This document shows positions 15,188-22,193 of a stretch of 35,831 nucleotides of DNA, piece after piece. The DNA is from Amycolatopsis kentuckyensis (GTDB lineage Bacteria > Actinomycetota > Actinomycetes > Mycobacteriales > Pseudonocardiaceae): positions 1-35,831 of the forward strand of contig NZ_MUMI01000192.1 in NCBI RefSeq assembly GCF_002155975.1, in the 5' to 3' direction. The position numbers and the translations under genes were made by a program. Under the pieces are notes generated by a model that had not been told where the DNA came from, did not search any database, and was given only the letters and a program-made list of their open reading frames with translations. Within the stretch, counting starts at the first letter, position 1. Every line of letters begins with the position of its first letter.

Positions 15188-17359
15188 TTATTCGTAGATC
15201 TCGCCCTTGGCGGCCTTCTCCACCAGCGATGCCGGCGGCTCGAAGTGGTCGCCGTAGCGGGCCGCGAGCTCGCGGGACCGGTCGACGAAGCCCTGCAGGC
15301 CACCCTCGTACTGGTTGATGTACTGGATGACACCGCCGGTCCACGCCGGGAAGCCGATGCCGAAGATCGAGCCGATGTTGGCGTCGGCCACCGACGTCAG
15401 CACGCCCTCGTCGAAGCACTTGACCGTCTCGAGGGCCTCGGCGAAGAGCATCCGCTCCTTGAGGTCCTCGAACGGCACCTCGGCCGAACCCGACTTGAAC
15501 GCGTCACGCAGCCCCGGCCACAGACCGGCGCGCTTGCCTTCCGAGTCGTACTCGTAGAAGCCCGCGCCCGTCGAGCGGCCCTTGCGGTCGAACTCCTCGA
15601 CCATGCGGTCGATCACGCCCTCCGACGCGTGCGACTTCCACGTGCCACCCGCGGCCTCGATCGCCTCGCGGGTCTCCTTGCGGATCTTGCGCGGCAGGGT
15701 CAGCGTCAGCTCGTCCATCAGCTGCAGCGGCGGCGCCGGGTAACCGGCCTGCGAACCGGCCTGCTCGATCGACGCCGGCTCGACGCCCTCGCCCAGCGCG
15801 GCGACGGCCTCGTTGAGGAACGTGCCGATCACGCGCGAGGTGAAGAAGCCGCGGCTGTCGTTGACGACGATCGGGGTCTTCTTGATCTGCAGCGTGTAGT
15901 CGAAGACCTTGGCCAGCGTCGCCGGCGACGTCTTCTCGCCGCAGATGATCTCGACCAGCGGCATCTTGTCCACCGGCGAGAAGAAGTGGATCCCGATGAA
16001 GTCCTCGGTGCGCTGCACGCCCTCGGCGAGGGTGGTGATCGGCAGCGTCGAGGTGTTGGAGCCCAGCACCGCGTCGGCGTTGACGACGCTCTCGATCTCG
16101 CCGAACACCTTGTGCTTCAGCTCGACGCTCTCGAAGACGGCCTCGATGACGAAGTCGACACCCGCGAAGTCGGCCGGGTCGGCGGTCGGCTTGATCTTCG
16201 CCAGCAGTGCGTCCGACTTCTCCTGCGTCGTCTTGCCGCGCGAGAGGGCCTTCTGCTCCAGCTTCTCCGCGTAGCCCTTGCCCTTCTCGGCCGCCTCGAG
16301 TGAGACGTCCTTGAGGACGACGTCGATGCCCGCCTTCGCCGAGACGTACGCGATCGCCGCGCCCATCATCCCGGCGCCGAGGACACCCACCTTCTTGGCG
16401 GTGTACTTCTCGAAGCCGTCCGGCCGCGAACCGCCGGAGTTGATGGTCTGCAGGTCGAAGAAGAACGCCTTCGTCATGTTCTTCGAGACCTGGCCGGTGG
16501 CGAGGTGGATGAAGTAGCGCGTCTCGATCTGGATCGCGGTGTCGAAGTCGACCTGCGCACCCTCGATCGCGGCGGCCAGGATCGCCCGCGGCGCCGGCAT
16601 GTTCGCGCCCTTGATCTGCTTGCGCAGGTTGGCCGGGAACGCCGGGAGGTTGGCCGCGAAGCTCGGGTTCGACGGGGTGCCGCCGGGGATCTTGTAGCCC
16701 TTGACGTCCCACGGCTGCACGCCGCCCTCGGGGTTCGCCTTGATCCACGCCTTCGCGGCGGGGACGAGCTCCTCGACCGTGCCGACGAGCTCGTGCACCA
16801 GGCCGAGCTCGAGCGCCTTGGCCGGCCGGTGCCGCTGGCCCTGGAGCAGGACGTTCAGCAGCGCGCTCTGGATGCCGAGCAGGCGCACGGTGCGGACCAC
16901 GCCACCGCCGCCGGGCAGCAGGCCCAGCGTCACCTCGGGCAGGCCGATCTGGCTGCCCTTGACGTCGGCGGCGATGCGGTGGTGCGTCGCCAGCGCGATC
17001 TCCAGGCCACCGCCGAGCGCGGCGCCGTTGATCGCCGCGACGACCGGCTTGCCGAGCTGCTCGATGCGGCGCATCTGCCCCTTCATCAGGGTGCTGCCCT
17101 CGGTCAGCTCGACCGCGTGCTCGGGCTTGGCCTGGATGAGGTCGTTCAGGTCGCCGCCGGCGAAGAACGTCTTCTTGGCGGACGTGATGACGACGCCGGT
17201 GATGGAGTCCTTCTCGGCCTCCAGGCGGTCGACTGTGACGCCGAGCGACTCGCGGAAGTCGGCGTTCATCGTGTTCGCCGACTGCTTCGGGTCGTCCAGG
17301 GTCAGCGTGACGATGCCGTCAGCGTCCTGCTCCCAGCGGATGGTCTTGCTCTCGGCCAT
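15188..17359 (-). CDS. fadB: Fatty-acid oxidation multifunctional protein: enoyl-CoA hydratase / 3-hydroxyacyl-CoA dehydrogenase
   Basis: A 723-residue FadB-type protein. The N-terminal crotonase domain has oxyanion-hole segment FFAGGDLND and the paired glutamates Glu120 (GGGLEIALATHHR) and Glu142 (IGLPEVTLGLLPGG), which add water to enoyl-CoA. The dehydrogenase domain begins at GVLGAGMMG (328-333, NAD-binding) and has His458 (GIHFFSPVDKMPLVE), the catalytic histidine. The usual C-terminal helical repeat follows (ADANIGSIFGIGFPAWTGG). It starts eight bases after the thiolase gene, behind GAGGA, so fadA and fadB form one operon and their products probably assemble into a trifunctional complex in the cytosol. 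Confidence 0.93.
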   Translation of the reverse strand: MAESKTIRWEQDADGIVTLTLDDPKQSANTMNADFRESLGVTVDRLEAEKDSITGVVITSAKKTFFAGGDLNDLIQAKPEHAVELTEGSTLMKGQMRRIEQLGKPVVAAINGAALGGGLEIALATHHRIAADVKGSQIGLPEVTLGLLPGGGGVVRTVRLLGIQSALLNVLLQGQRHRPAKALELGLVHELVGTVEELVPAAKAWIKANPEGGVQPWDVKGYKIPGGTPSNPSFAANLPAFPANLRKQIKGANMPAPRAILAAAIEGAQVDFDTAIQIETRYFIHLATGQVSKNMTKAFFFDLQTINSGGSRPDGFEKYTAKKVGVLGAGMMGAAIAYVSAKAGIDVVLKDVSLEAAEKGKGYAEKLEQKALSRGKTTQEKSDALLAKIKPTADPADFAGVDFVIEAVFESVELKHKVFGEIESVVNADAVLGSNTSTLPITTLAEGVQRTEDFIGIHFFSPVDKMPLVEIICGEKTSPATLAKVFDYTLQIKKTPIVVNDSRGFFTSRVIGTFLNEAVAALGEGVEPASIEQAGSQAGYPAPPLQLMDELTLTLPRKIRKETREAIEAAGGTWKSHASEGVIDRMVEEFDRKGRSTGAGFYEYDSEGKRAGLWPGLRDAFKSGSAEVPFEDLKERMLFAEALETVKCFDEGVLTSVADANIGSIFGIGFPAWTGGVIQYINQYEGGLQGFVDRSRELAARYGDHFEPPASLVEKAAKGEIYE

Positions 17360-17367
17360 TGGAGTCC

Positions 17368-18579
17368 TCACACCCGCTCGATGATGGTCGCGACGCCCAT
17401 GCCGCCGCCGATGCACAGGGTCACCAGGGCGCGGCGCGCCTGGCGGCGTTCCAGCTCGTCGACCACGGTGCCGACCAGCATCGCGCCGGTGGCGCCGAGC
17501 GGGTGGCCCATGGCGATCGCGCCGCCGTTGACGTTGACCTTCTCCTCGTCGAGGTGCAGGTCCTTGATCCACTTGAGCACGACGGACGCGAACGCCTCGT
17601 TGAGCTCCCACAGGTCGATGTCCTCGGGCTTGAGACCCGCGGTCTTCAGGACCTTTTCGGTGGCCGGCGTGGGGCCGGTGAGCATGATCGTCGGCTCGGA
17701 GCCGATCGACGCGGTCGCCACGATCCGGGCGCGCGGGGTCAGCCCGAAGGTCTTGCCGATCTGCTCGGAGCCGACCAGGACCAGCGCGGCGCCGTCGACG
17801 ATGCCGGAGGAGTTGCCGCCGGTGTGGACGTGGTTGATCTTCTCGACCGAGTGGTACTTCTGCAGCGCCACGGCGTCGAAGCCGCCCAGCTCGCCGATAC
17901 CGGCGAAGGCGGGCTTGAGCTTGCCGAGGCCCTCGACGGTGGAGCCGGGACGGCGGTGCTCGTCGTGGTCCAGCACGGTGACGCCGTTGATGTCCTTGAC
18001 CGGCACCACGGACTTGGCGAAGTAGCCGCCGGACCAGGCCGCCTCGGCGCGCTCCTGCGAGCGGACGGCCCAGCGGTCGACGTCCTCGCGGGAGAAGCCC
18101 TCGATGGTCGCGATCAGGTCGGCGCCGGTGCCCTGCGGGACGATGTAGTTGTCGTAGGCGGTGGCGGGGTCCATGAACAGCGCGCCGCCGTCGGAGCCCA
18201 TCGGCACGCGCGACATCGACTCGACACCACCGGCGATGACCAGGTTGTCCCAGCCGGAGCGCACCTTCTGCGCGGCGGTGTTGGTGGCCTCGAGGCCGGA
18301 GGCGCAGAAGCGGTTGAGCTGCACGCCGGCGACGGTCTCGGGCAGGCCCGCGTTCAGCGCGGCGGTGCGCGCGATGACGGCGCCCTGCTCGCCGACCGGG
18401 GAGACGACGCCGAGGACGATGTCGTCGATCACGGCGGGGTCGAGGTTCGGGTGGCGGACCTTCAGTTCGTTGATCAGGCCGACCACCAGGTCGACCGGCT
18501 TGGTGCCGTGCAGGGCACCGCCCTTGTTCTTGCCGCGAGGCGTGCGGATCGCCTCGTAGATGTAGGCCTCGCTACTCAC
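17368..18579 (-). CDS. fadA: Acetyl-CoA C-acyltransferase (thiolase)
   Basis: A 403-residue thiolase that cleaves 3-ketoacyl-CoA in the last step of beta-oxidation. The acyl-accepting cysteine is Cys92 ([12 protein letters not shown]). His359 ([12 protein letters not shown]) and Cys389 (TLCIGGGMG) complete the active site. It starts at a GTG behind GAGGAG. It is first in the fadA-fadB operon and is transcribed away from a tandem TetR gene; the 149-bp spacer holds promoters for both. Its pairing with FadB favours a beta-oxidation thiolase over a biosynthetic acetoacetyl-CoA thiolase. Confidence 0.92.
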   Translation of the reverse strand: MSSEAYIYEAIRTPRGKNKGGALHGTKPVDLVVGLINELKVRHPNLDPAVIDDIVLGVVSPVGEQGAVIARTAALNAGLPETVAGVQLNRFCASGLEATNTAAQKVRSGWDNLVIAGGVESMSRVPMGSDGGALFMDPATAYDNYIVPQGTGADLIATIEGFSREDVDRWAVRSQERAEAAWSGGYFAKSVVPVKDINGVTVLDHDEHRRPGSTVEGLGKLKPAFAGIGELGGFDAVALQKYHSVEKINHVHTGGNSSGIVDGAALVLVGSEQIGKTFGLTPRARIVATASIGSEPTIMLTGPTPATEKVLKTAGLKPEDIDLWELNEAFASVVLKWIKDLHLDEEKVNVNGGAIAMGHPLGATGAMLVGTVVDELERRQARRALVTLCIGGGMGVATIIERV

Positions 18580-18625
18580 AGAACAACTCCTCGCGAGCGT
18601 GTGGGACGTCTTCGTACCGCGGCCG

Positions 18626-18657
18626 ACTATACCGGCCAGTAGGGCTAATGACCATTA
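18626..18657 (-). promoter_or_regulatory. fadA promoter with overlapping palindrome TAATG-AC-CATTA
   Basis: On the minus strand a good -10 box, TATAGT, lies at 18631-18626, about 47 bp before the fadA start. At the expected -35 distance lies TGGTCA, inside the palindrome TAATG GT CATTA (18646-18657). A repressor bound there would block the promoter. The divergent TetR protein is the natural candidate. Confidence 0.5.
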
Positions 18658-18691
18658 ACATATCGCCGGATAACCCCAAGGTGTCAATGGG

Positions 18692-18719
18692 TTGCAGGTG
18701 TGCCGTTAGCCGCTATCGT
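18692..18719 (+). promoter_or_regulatory. Promoter of the tandem TetR gene
   Basis: TTGCAG at 18692-18697 and TATCGT at 18714-18719 are 16 bp apart, and the ATG follows nine bases after the -10. This places transcription start at or within a few bases of the start codon, so the message is probably leaderless or nearly so. No ribosome site is visible. Confidence 0.5.
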
Positions 18720-18728
18720 TCACTCACC

Positions 18729-19910
18729 ATGACCGACTCTGTGCGTAGTGCGCGCCCCCGCGACCGCAAGGCCCAGCTGGCCGCGGTGGCGGCGGAGCTG
18801 TTCCGCGCCCGCGGCTTCCCCGGAGTCGGCATCAAGGACATCGCGGACGCGGCGGGCGTCACCGGCCCGGCGCTGTACCGGCACTTCGCGGACAAGCAGG
18901 CGATCCTGGCGTACGTGGTCCTGAGCGGCTTCGAAGACTTGGAAGCGGCGACGGCGGAGGCACTGTCGGACACGGTTCCGGCGTCTGACCAGCTGGAATC
19001 CTTGCTGGGCCGGCTCGCCACCCAGGCGGTCGAGCGCCGCGAGATCGCGGCGCTGTGGCGCTGGGAGGGCAGGCACCTGCCCAAGGAGGACCAGCGCGAG
19101 ATCGCCCGCCGGTCGATGCTGGCGCTGGCGGCGTGGTCGAAGGCCCTGCAGGTCCGCCGCCCCGAACTGCCGTCGGCGGACGCCGAGCTCCTGTGCTGGG
19201 CGGCGCTGTCGGTGTTCGGCAGCGTGTCGGTCCACCACACGTCGGTGGCCCGCCGCCGCTTCGCCGCGCTGCTGGTCGAGCTGGCCCTCGATGTGCTGAA
19301 CGCCACACTCCCGTCGCCGTCGTCTCCCCCGCCTTCAGTAGCTTCGAGCCTGGGCACCCCATCCCGCCGCGAACAGGTCCTGGCGGAGGCAACGACGTTG
19401 TTCGCCCAGCGAGGCTTCCACGACGTGAGCATGGAGGACATCGGAGCGGCGGCGGGCATAGCGGGCCCGAGCGTCTACCGCCACTTCCCCAGCAAGGCGG
19501 CCCTGATGGTGGCGATCGGCCACCGAGCGGCGGACAGACTGGCGCTGGCGGCGGAGCGGGCCCTCCAGGCACCGGACGAACGCTCGGCCCTGCGCCGCCT
19601 GGCGGCGTCGTACGTCGACACGATCCTGCACACGCCGGAGCTGCTGGTCTCGTTCTCGGCGGACCGGGTGACGATGCCGGACCGGGACAAGGCGGACCTG
19701 CTGCGGGTCCAGCGGGACTACGTGACCCAGTGGGTGACGCTGCTGTCGGCGGTGCGGCCGTCGCTGCCGCCGCGAGAAGCGAAGATCACGGTCCACGCGG
19801 CACTGACGATCGCCAACGACTTGGCCCGGACACGCCGCGTGGCATCGAGGCCACACTTCGAAGCCGAACTGACGACGCTGCTGCACACAGCCCTCGGCAT
19901 CGCGAACTAG
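18729..19910 (+). CDS. Single-chain double TetR regulator (Mce3R-like architecture)
   Basis: A 393-residue protein made of two complete TetR units in tandem. The first helix-turn-helix is near residues 35-55 (GIKDIADAAGVTGPALYRHF). The second, 200 residues later, reads SMEDIGAAAGIAGPSVYRHF. A Ser/Pro-rich linker (about 194-212) joins them. Each half has its own alpha-helical ligand domain. Mycobacterial Mce3R, a lipid-metabolism repressor of about 400 residues, has this layout; ordinary TetR proteins are about 200 residues and work as dimers. A single-chain pair can read an asymmetric site. Divergence from fadA-fadB makes fatty-acid or sterol CoA esters the likely ligands. Orthology to Mce3R is not established here. 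Confidence 0.85.
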   Translation: MTDSVRSARPRDRKAQLAAVAAELFRARGFPGVGIKDIADAAGVTGPALYRHFADKQAILAYVVLSGFEDLEAATAEALSDTVPASDQLESLLGRLATQAVERREIAALWRWEGRHLPKEDQREIARRSMLALAAWSKALQVRRPELPSADAELLCWAALSVFGSVSVHHTSVARRRFAALLVELALDVLNATLPSPSSPPPSVASSLGTPSRREQVLAEATTLFAQRGFHDVSMEDIGAAAGIAGPSVYRHFPSKAALMVAIGHRAADRLALAAERALQAPDERSALRRLAASYVDTILHTPELLVSFSADRVTMPDRDKADLLRVQRDYVTQWVTLLSAVRPSLPPREAKITVHAALTIANDLARTRRVASRPHFEAELTTLLHTALGIAN

Positions 19911-19928
19911 TCACAACCCAGCCGGGCA

Positions 19929-19948
19929 TTGTCGCGACAAATCGACAA
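19929..19948. promoter_or_regulatory. Perfect palindrome TTGTCGCGACAA plus an extra GACAA half-site
   Basis: The 12-bp palindrome at 19929-19940 is followed three bases later by another GACAA (19944-19948). It lies 19 bp after the tandem TetR stop and 236 bp before the first peptide gene. The half-site matches that in the gabT control region. The rest of the 273-bp spacer (19911-20183) is more AT-rich than its surroundings and holds a second palindrome and a possible promoter listed separately. Confidence 0.4.
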
Positions 19949-20101
19949 TCGACCGGAATTGCGCCTCCCCCGGGTCGTACCCAAGCGCAACCAGGACATG
20001 ACACAGCGTGTTTAATTCCGCGACATCGACCGAGTTCGATCATATGTTTGGCGAGTTTCGACATCCCGAGCCCCTGCTGCCAGGGCAAACGCTTAGCCAG
20101 G

Positions 20102-20123
20102 GTCACTCCAATGGAGCAGTGAC
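20102..20123. promoter_or_regulatory. Palindrome GTCACT-N10-AGTGAC upstream of peptide operon 1
   Basis: Perfect 6-bp arms about two helical turns across, with an alternative inner stem CTCC-AAT-GGAG. It lies directly in front of the likely -10 of the peptide/HExxH operon, at the place for an activator or repressor site. No dedicated regulator gene is seen in the cluster. Confidence 0.4.
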
Positions 20124-20128
20124 TAGCG

Positions 20129-20137
20129 TGCTAAATT
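20129..20137 (+). promoter_or_regulatory. Possible extended -10 (TGCTAAATT) of peptide operon 1
   Basis: TG-N-TAAATT is an extended -10 form and lies 46 bp before the peptide start codon. No convincing -35 is present, which fits either an extended -10 promoter or one helped by a factor at the adjacent palindrome. Confidence 0.3.
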
Positions 20138-20183
20138 ATGCTTCTTCCCGTCGTTTCAAAGTCACAGAAGAGGTAATATCGGC

Positions 20184-20378
20184 ATGCGATCTCCGGATGG
20201 CAATGGACAACCGGGGATCAAATCCGAACTCCTCGATCTGAGCGCGATCTCGCTGTCCGAACTGCGCAGGCTGGACCCGGTCACGCTGCGCCGGTCGATC
20301 CGCCACGCCGTGGACCGGACCGCCCACATCCCGGTGACCGCGAGCGGCAGCAGCGGCAGCGCCAAACGCGTCGACTGA
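20184..20378 (+). CDS. Putative ribosomally made precursor peptide 1 (Fxs-like leader, variant C-terminus)
   Basis: A 64-residue protein. Residues about 12-45 (IKSELLDLSAISLSELRRLD, then TLRRSIRHAVDR) match the pattern of FxSxx-COOH precursor leaders: a DL-x3-SL-x2-L segment and a basic amphipathic helix. The C-terminal part reads AHIPVTASGSSGSAKRVD. It does not end in FxSxx and has no aromatic residue, so it is not a canonical FxsA. The peptide encoded at 29354 shares the tail almost exactly. AGAGG lies upstream of the ATG. The HExxH gene follows 22 bases later, the arrangement of a precursor with its modifying enzyme. Peptide function unknown; a RiPP precursor or a modified signalling or effector peptide is likely. 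Confidence 0.75.
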   Translation: MRSPDGNGQPGIKSELLDLSAISLSELRRLDPVTLRRSIRHAVDRTAHIPVTASGSSGSAKRVD

Positions 20379-20400
20379 CCACCGCTCCGAAAGGTTCTCC

Positions 20401-22188
20401 GTGCGCACGATGGACCGCGTCCCGGCCGAGCCGGGTGTGCACTCGACCGACTGGGACACCTTCGACCGGCTGGCCGTCGGCAGCGGCGGGATCGCCGCGG
20501 TGGACGTCCTGCGCACCGCGGATCGCAGCCGCCGCCTGCTCCTGCTGTGCGGACTGGCGGAACGAGCGACGACCGACCCGCGGCTGACCGGACCGCTGGC
20601 CGGTTCCGAGGCGGCCTGGGACCTCCTGGTCCGGGCCCAGGAGGCCGACTCCGACGCGCTGGAGCGGGTCCTCGCCCACCCGTACACCGGAAGCTGGGCG
20701 GGGTACACCACCCGCCTGGTCGAGCAGGACCTGACCGGGGAAGGCCCGCTCTGGGTGCACTACGGCTACCTGCACACGCTCGCCGCCACCGCGGCGATCC
20801 ACGCCGGCCTCGACTTCACTGTCCGGGTGCCGGTTTGGGACGGCATCGTCGTGCTGCCGACGCTGGGAGCGGCCCGGCTGGCCGAAGACCGTGGCTTCAC
20901 CACCGCCGAGGTACACGGGGAGGCCGGAGCCTTCACGATTCGCGGCGACCATTCGTCGGTCGCCCCCGGCCAGCCGGCTTGGAGCCCGCTGCGGACGTTC
21001 CGGTTCGAGGCCCGCGACCGCGTCATCGAATTGCGGCTCGACGACCTGGACCCGCATCGCGGGCTGTACCACCCGATCCCGCCGGCCCGGCTGCCGGAAA
21101 CCGATGCGGCGAACTGGCGGAACCTGCTCGGCGAGGCCTGGGACCTGATCGCCGAGCACCTTCCCGAGTACGCCGAAGTCCTCCCCACCGGCCTGATGTC
21201 GATCGTGCCGGAGCCGGCCGTCCCGTTCCGGCTGCCCAGTGCATCGACGGGCGAGGCCTTCGGCAGCGCGGTCATCGCGACCCCGGACGAACCGGCGGCG
21301 CTGGCCGCGGCACTCGTCCACGAGTTCCAGCACGTCCGGCTGGGCGCTCTGCTCCAGCTCGTCCGGCTGCACGACGACGACCGCACCGAGCGGCTCTACG
21401 CGCCGTGGCGGGAAGACCCCCGGCCGCTCGGCGGGCTGGTGCACGGGATCTACGCGTTCTTCGGCGTCTCGGCTTTCTGGCGAGCGCTCGCCGGGGCCCG
21501 TCCTGACGACCTGCTGGCCGCGTTCGAATTCGCCCACTGGCGCATCCAGAGCTGGCGGACGCTCGAGGCGATCCGCGAAGACCCGGCCCTGACCGACGCG
21601 GGAAGGCGCTTTCTCGGCGAGCTCGCCGCCGTACTCGGCCCGTGGCAGGACGAACCGACGCTCGGCGAAGCGGCGCAGTGGGCGGAAACCCTGGCCGTCG
21701 ACCACGATGCCGGCTGGCGGCTCCGCCACCTCCGCCCCGAGCCTGAGACAGTCGCCGGACTCGCGCAGGCCTGGCAGGACGGCCTACCGTGTCCGCCTTG
21801 GACGCCGGAAAGCCGGCTGGACACCGTTTCGGATGGCGAGTGGCCGAACGCCCGCGCCGATCTGGTCCGGATCCGGCTGGGCGAGAACGGCGAAACCCGG
21901 CTGTCGCAGTTGTGGTCGTCGGTCCCGGAGGCCTTGGAGGCCGATCGCTTGCTCGCCGACGGCCGGGTCGACGAAGCCCGGACGGCGTACGCCGCGGTCC
22001 TCGCGGCCGATCCGGACCACGCTCCGGCCTTGATCGGCCTGGCGCTGTCCCTCCCGGACCGACCGGCCAGGCAGGCCTTGCTCGCCACGCCCGAATTGGT
22101 TCGCGCGGTGCACCGGACACTGCGTGACGGGGGCGGTGCCCCCGCGATCGAAAAGCTGGCCGCCTGGATGGGCGAAGGGCCGTCCTGA
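20401..22188 (+). CDS. HExxH-motif protein, putative 2-oxoglutarate-dependent peptide beta-hydroxylase (copy 1)
   Basis: A 595-residue protein with HEFQH at 307-311 (LVHEFQHVRLG) and a conserved His348 (GGLVHGIYAFFG) that could be the third metal ligand. Before it stands the conserved FRLPSASTGEAFGSA. The N-terminal third has HPYTGSWAGYTTRL and GYLHTLAATAAIHAG. This matches the HEXXH-motif proteins that accompany FxSxx-COOH peptides. In fused radical-SAM/HExxH members this domain was shown to be an Fe(II)/2-oxoglutarate peptide beta-hydroxylase rather than a protease. The C-terminus carries one TPR-like repeat (LLADGRVDEARTAYAAVLAA). It starts at GTG behind AAAGG; an ATG three codons on is possible. 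It converges with the giant protein gene, five bases away. Confidence 0.8.
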   Translation: MRTMDRVPAEPGVHSTDWDTFDRLAVGSGGIAAVDVLRTADRSRRLLLLCGLAERATTDPRLTGPLAGSEAAWDLLVRAQEADSDALERVLAHPYTGSWAGYTTRLVEQDLTGEGPLWVHYGYLHTLAATAAIHAGLDFTVRVPVWDGIVVLPTLGAARLAEDRGFTTAEVHGEAGAFTIRGDHSSVAPGQPAWSPLRTFRFEARDRVIELRLDDLDPHRGLYHPIPPARLPETDAANWRNLLGEAWDLIAEHLPEYAEVLPTGLMSIVPEPAVPFRLPSASTGEAFGSAVIATPDEPAALAAALVHEFQHVRLGALLQLVRLHDDDRTERLYAPWREDPRPLGGLVHGIYAFFGVSAFWRALAGARPDDLLAAFEFAHWRIQSWRTLEAIREDPALTDAGRRFLGELAAVLGPWQDEPTLGEAAQWAETLAVDHDAGWRLRHLRPEPETVAGLAQAWQDGLPCPPWTPESRLDTVSDGEWPNARADLVRIRLGENGETRLSQLWSSVPEALEADRLLADGRVDEARTAYAAVLAADPDHAPALIGLALSLPDRPARQALLATPELVRAVHRTLRDGGGAPAIEKLAAWMGEGPS

Positions 22189-22193
22189 CCGGA

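Noticed and set aside
20184-20378. Canonical FxsA (FxSxx-COOH) peptide
   Set aside because: The leader fits, but the C-terminus is SAKRVD and the tail lacks any Phe, so the defining FxSxx ending is missing.
20401-22188. Zinc metalloprotease on the basis of HEFQH
   Set aside because: The surrounding sequence matches the peptide-modifying HEXXH proteins of Fxs systems, not known proteases; a protease role cannot be fully excluded.
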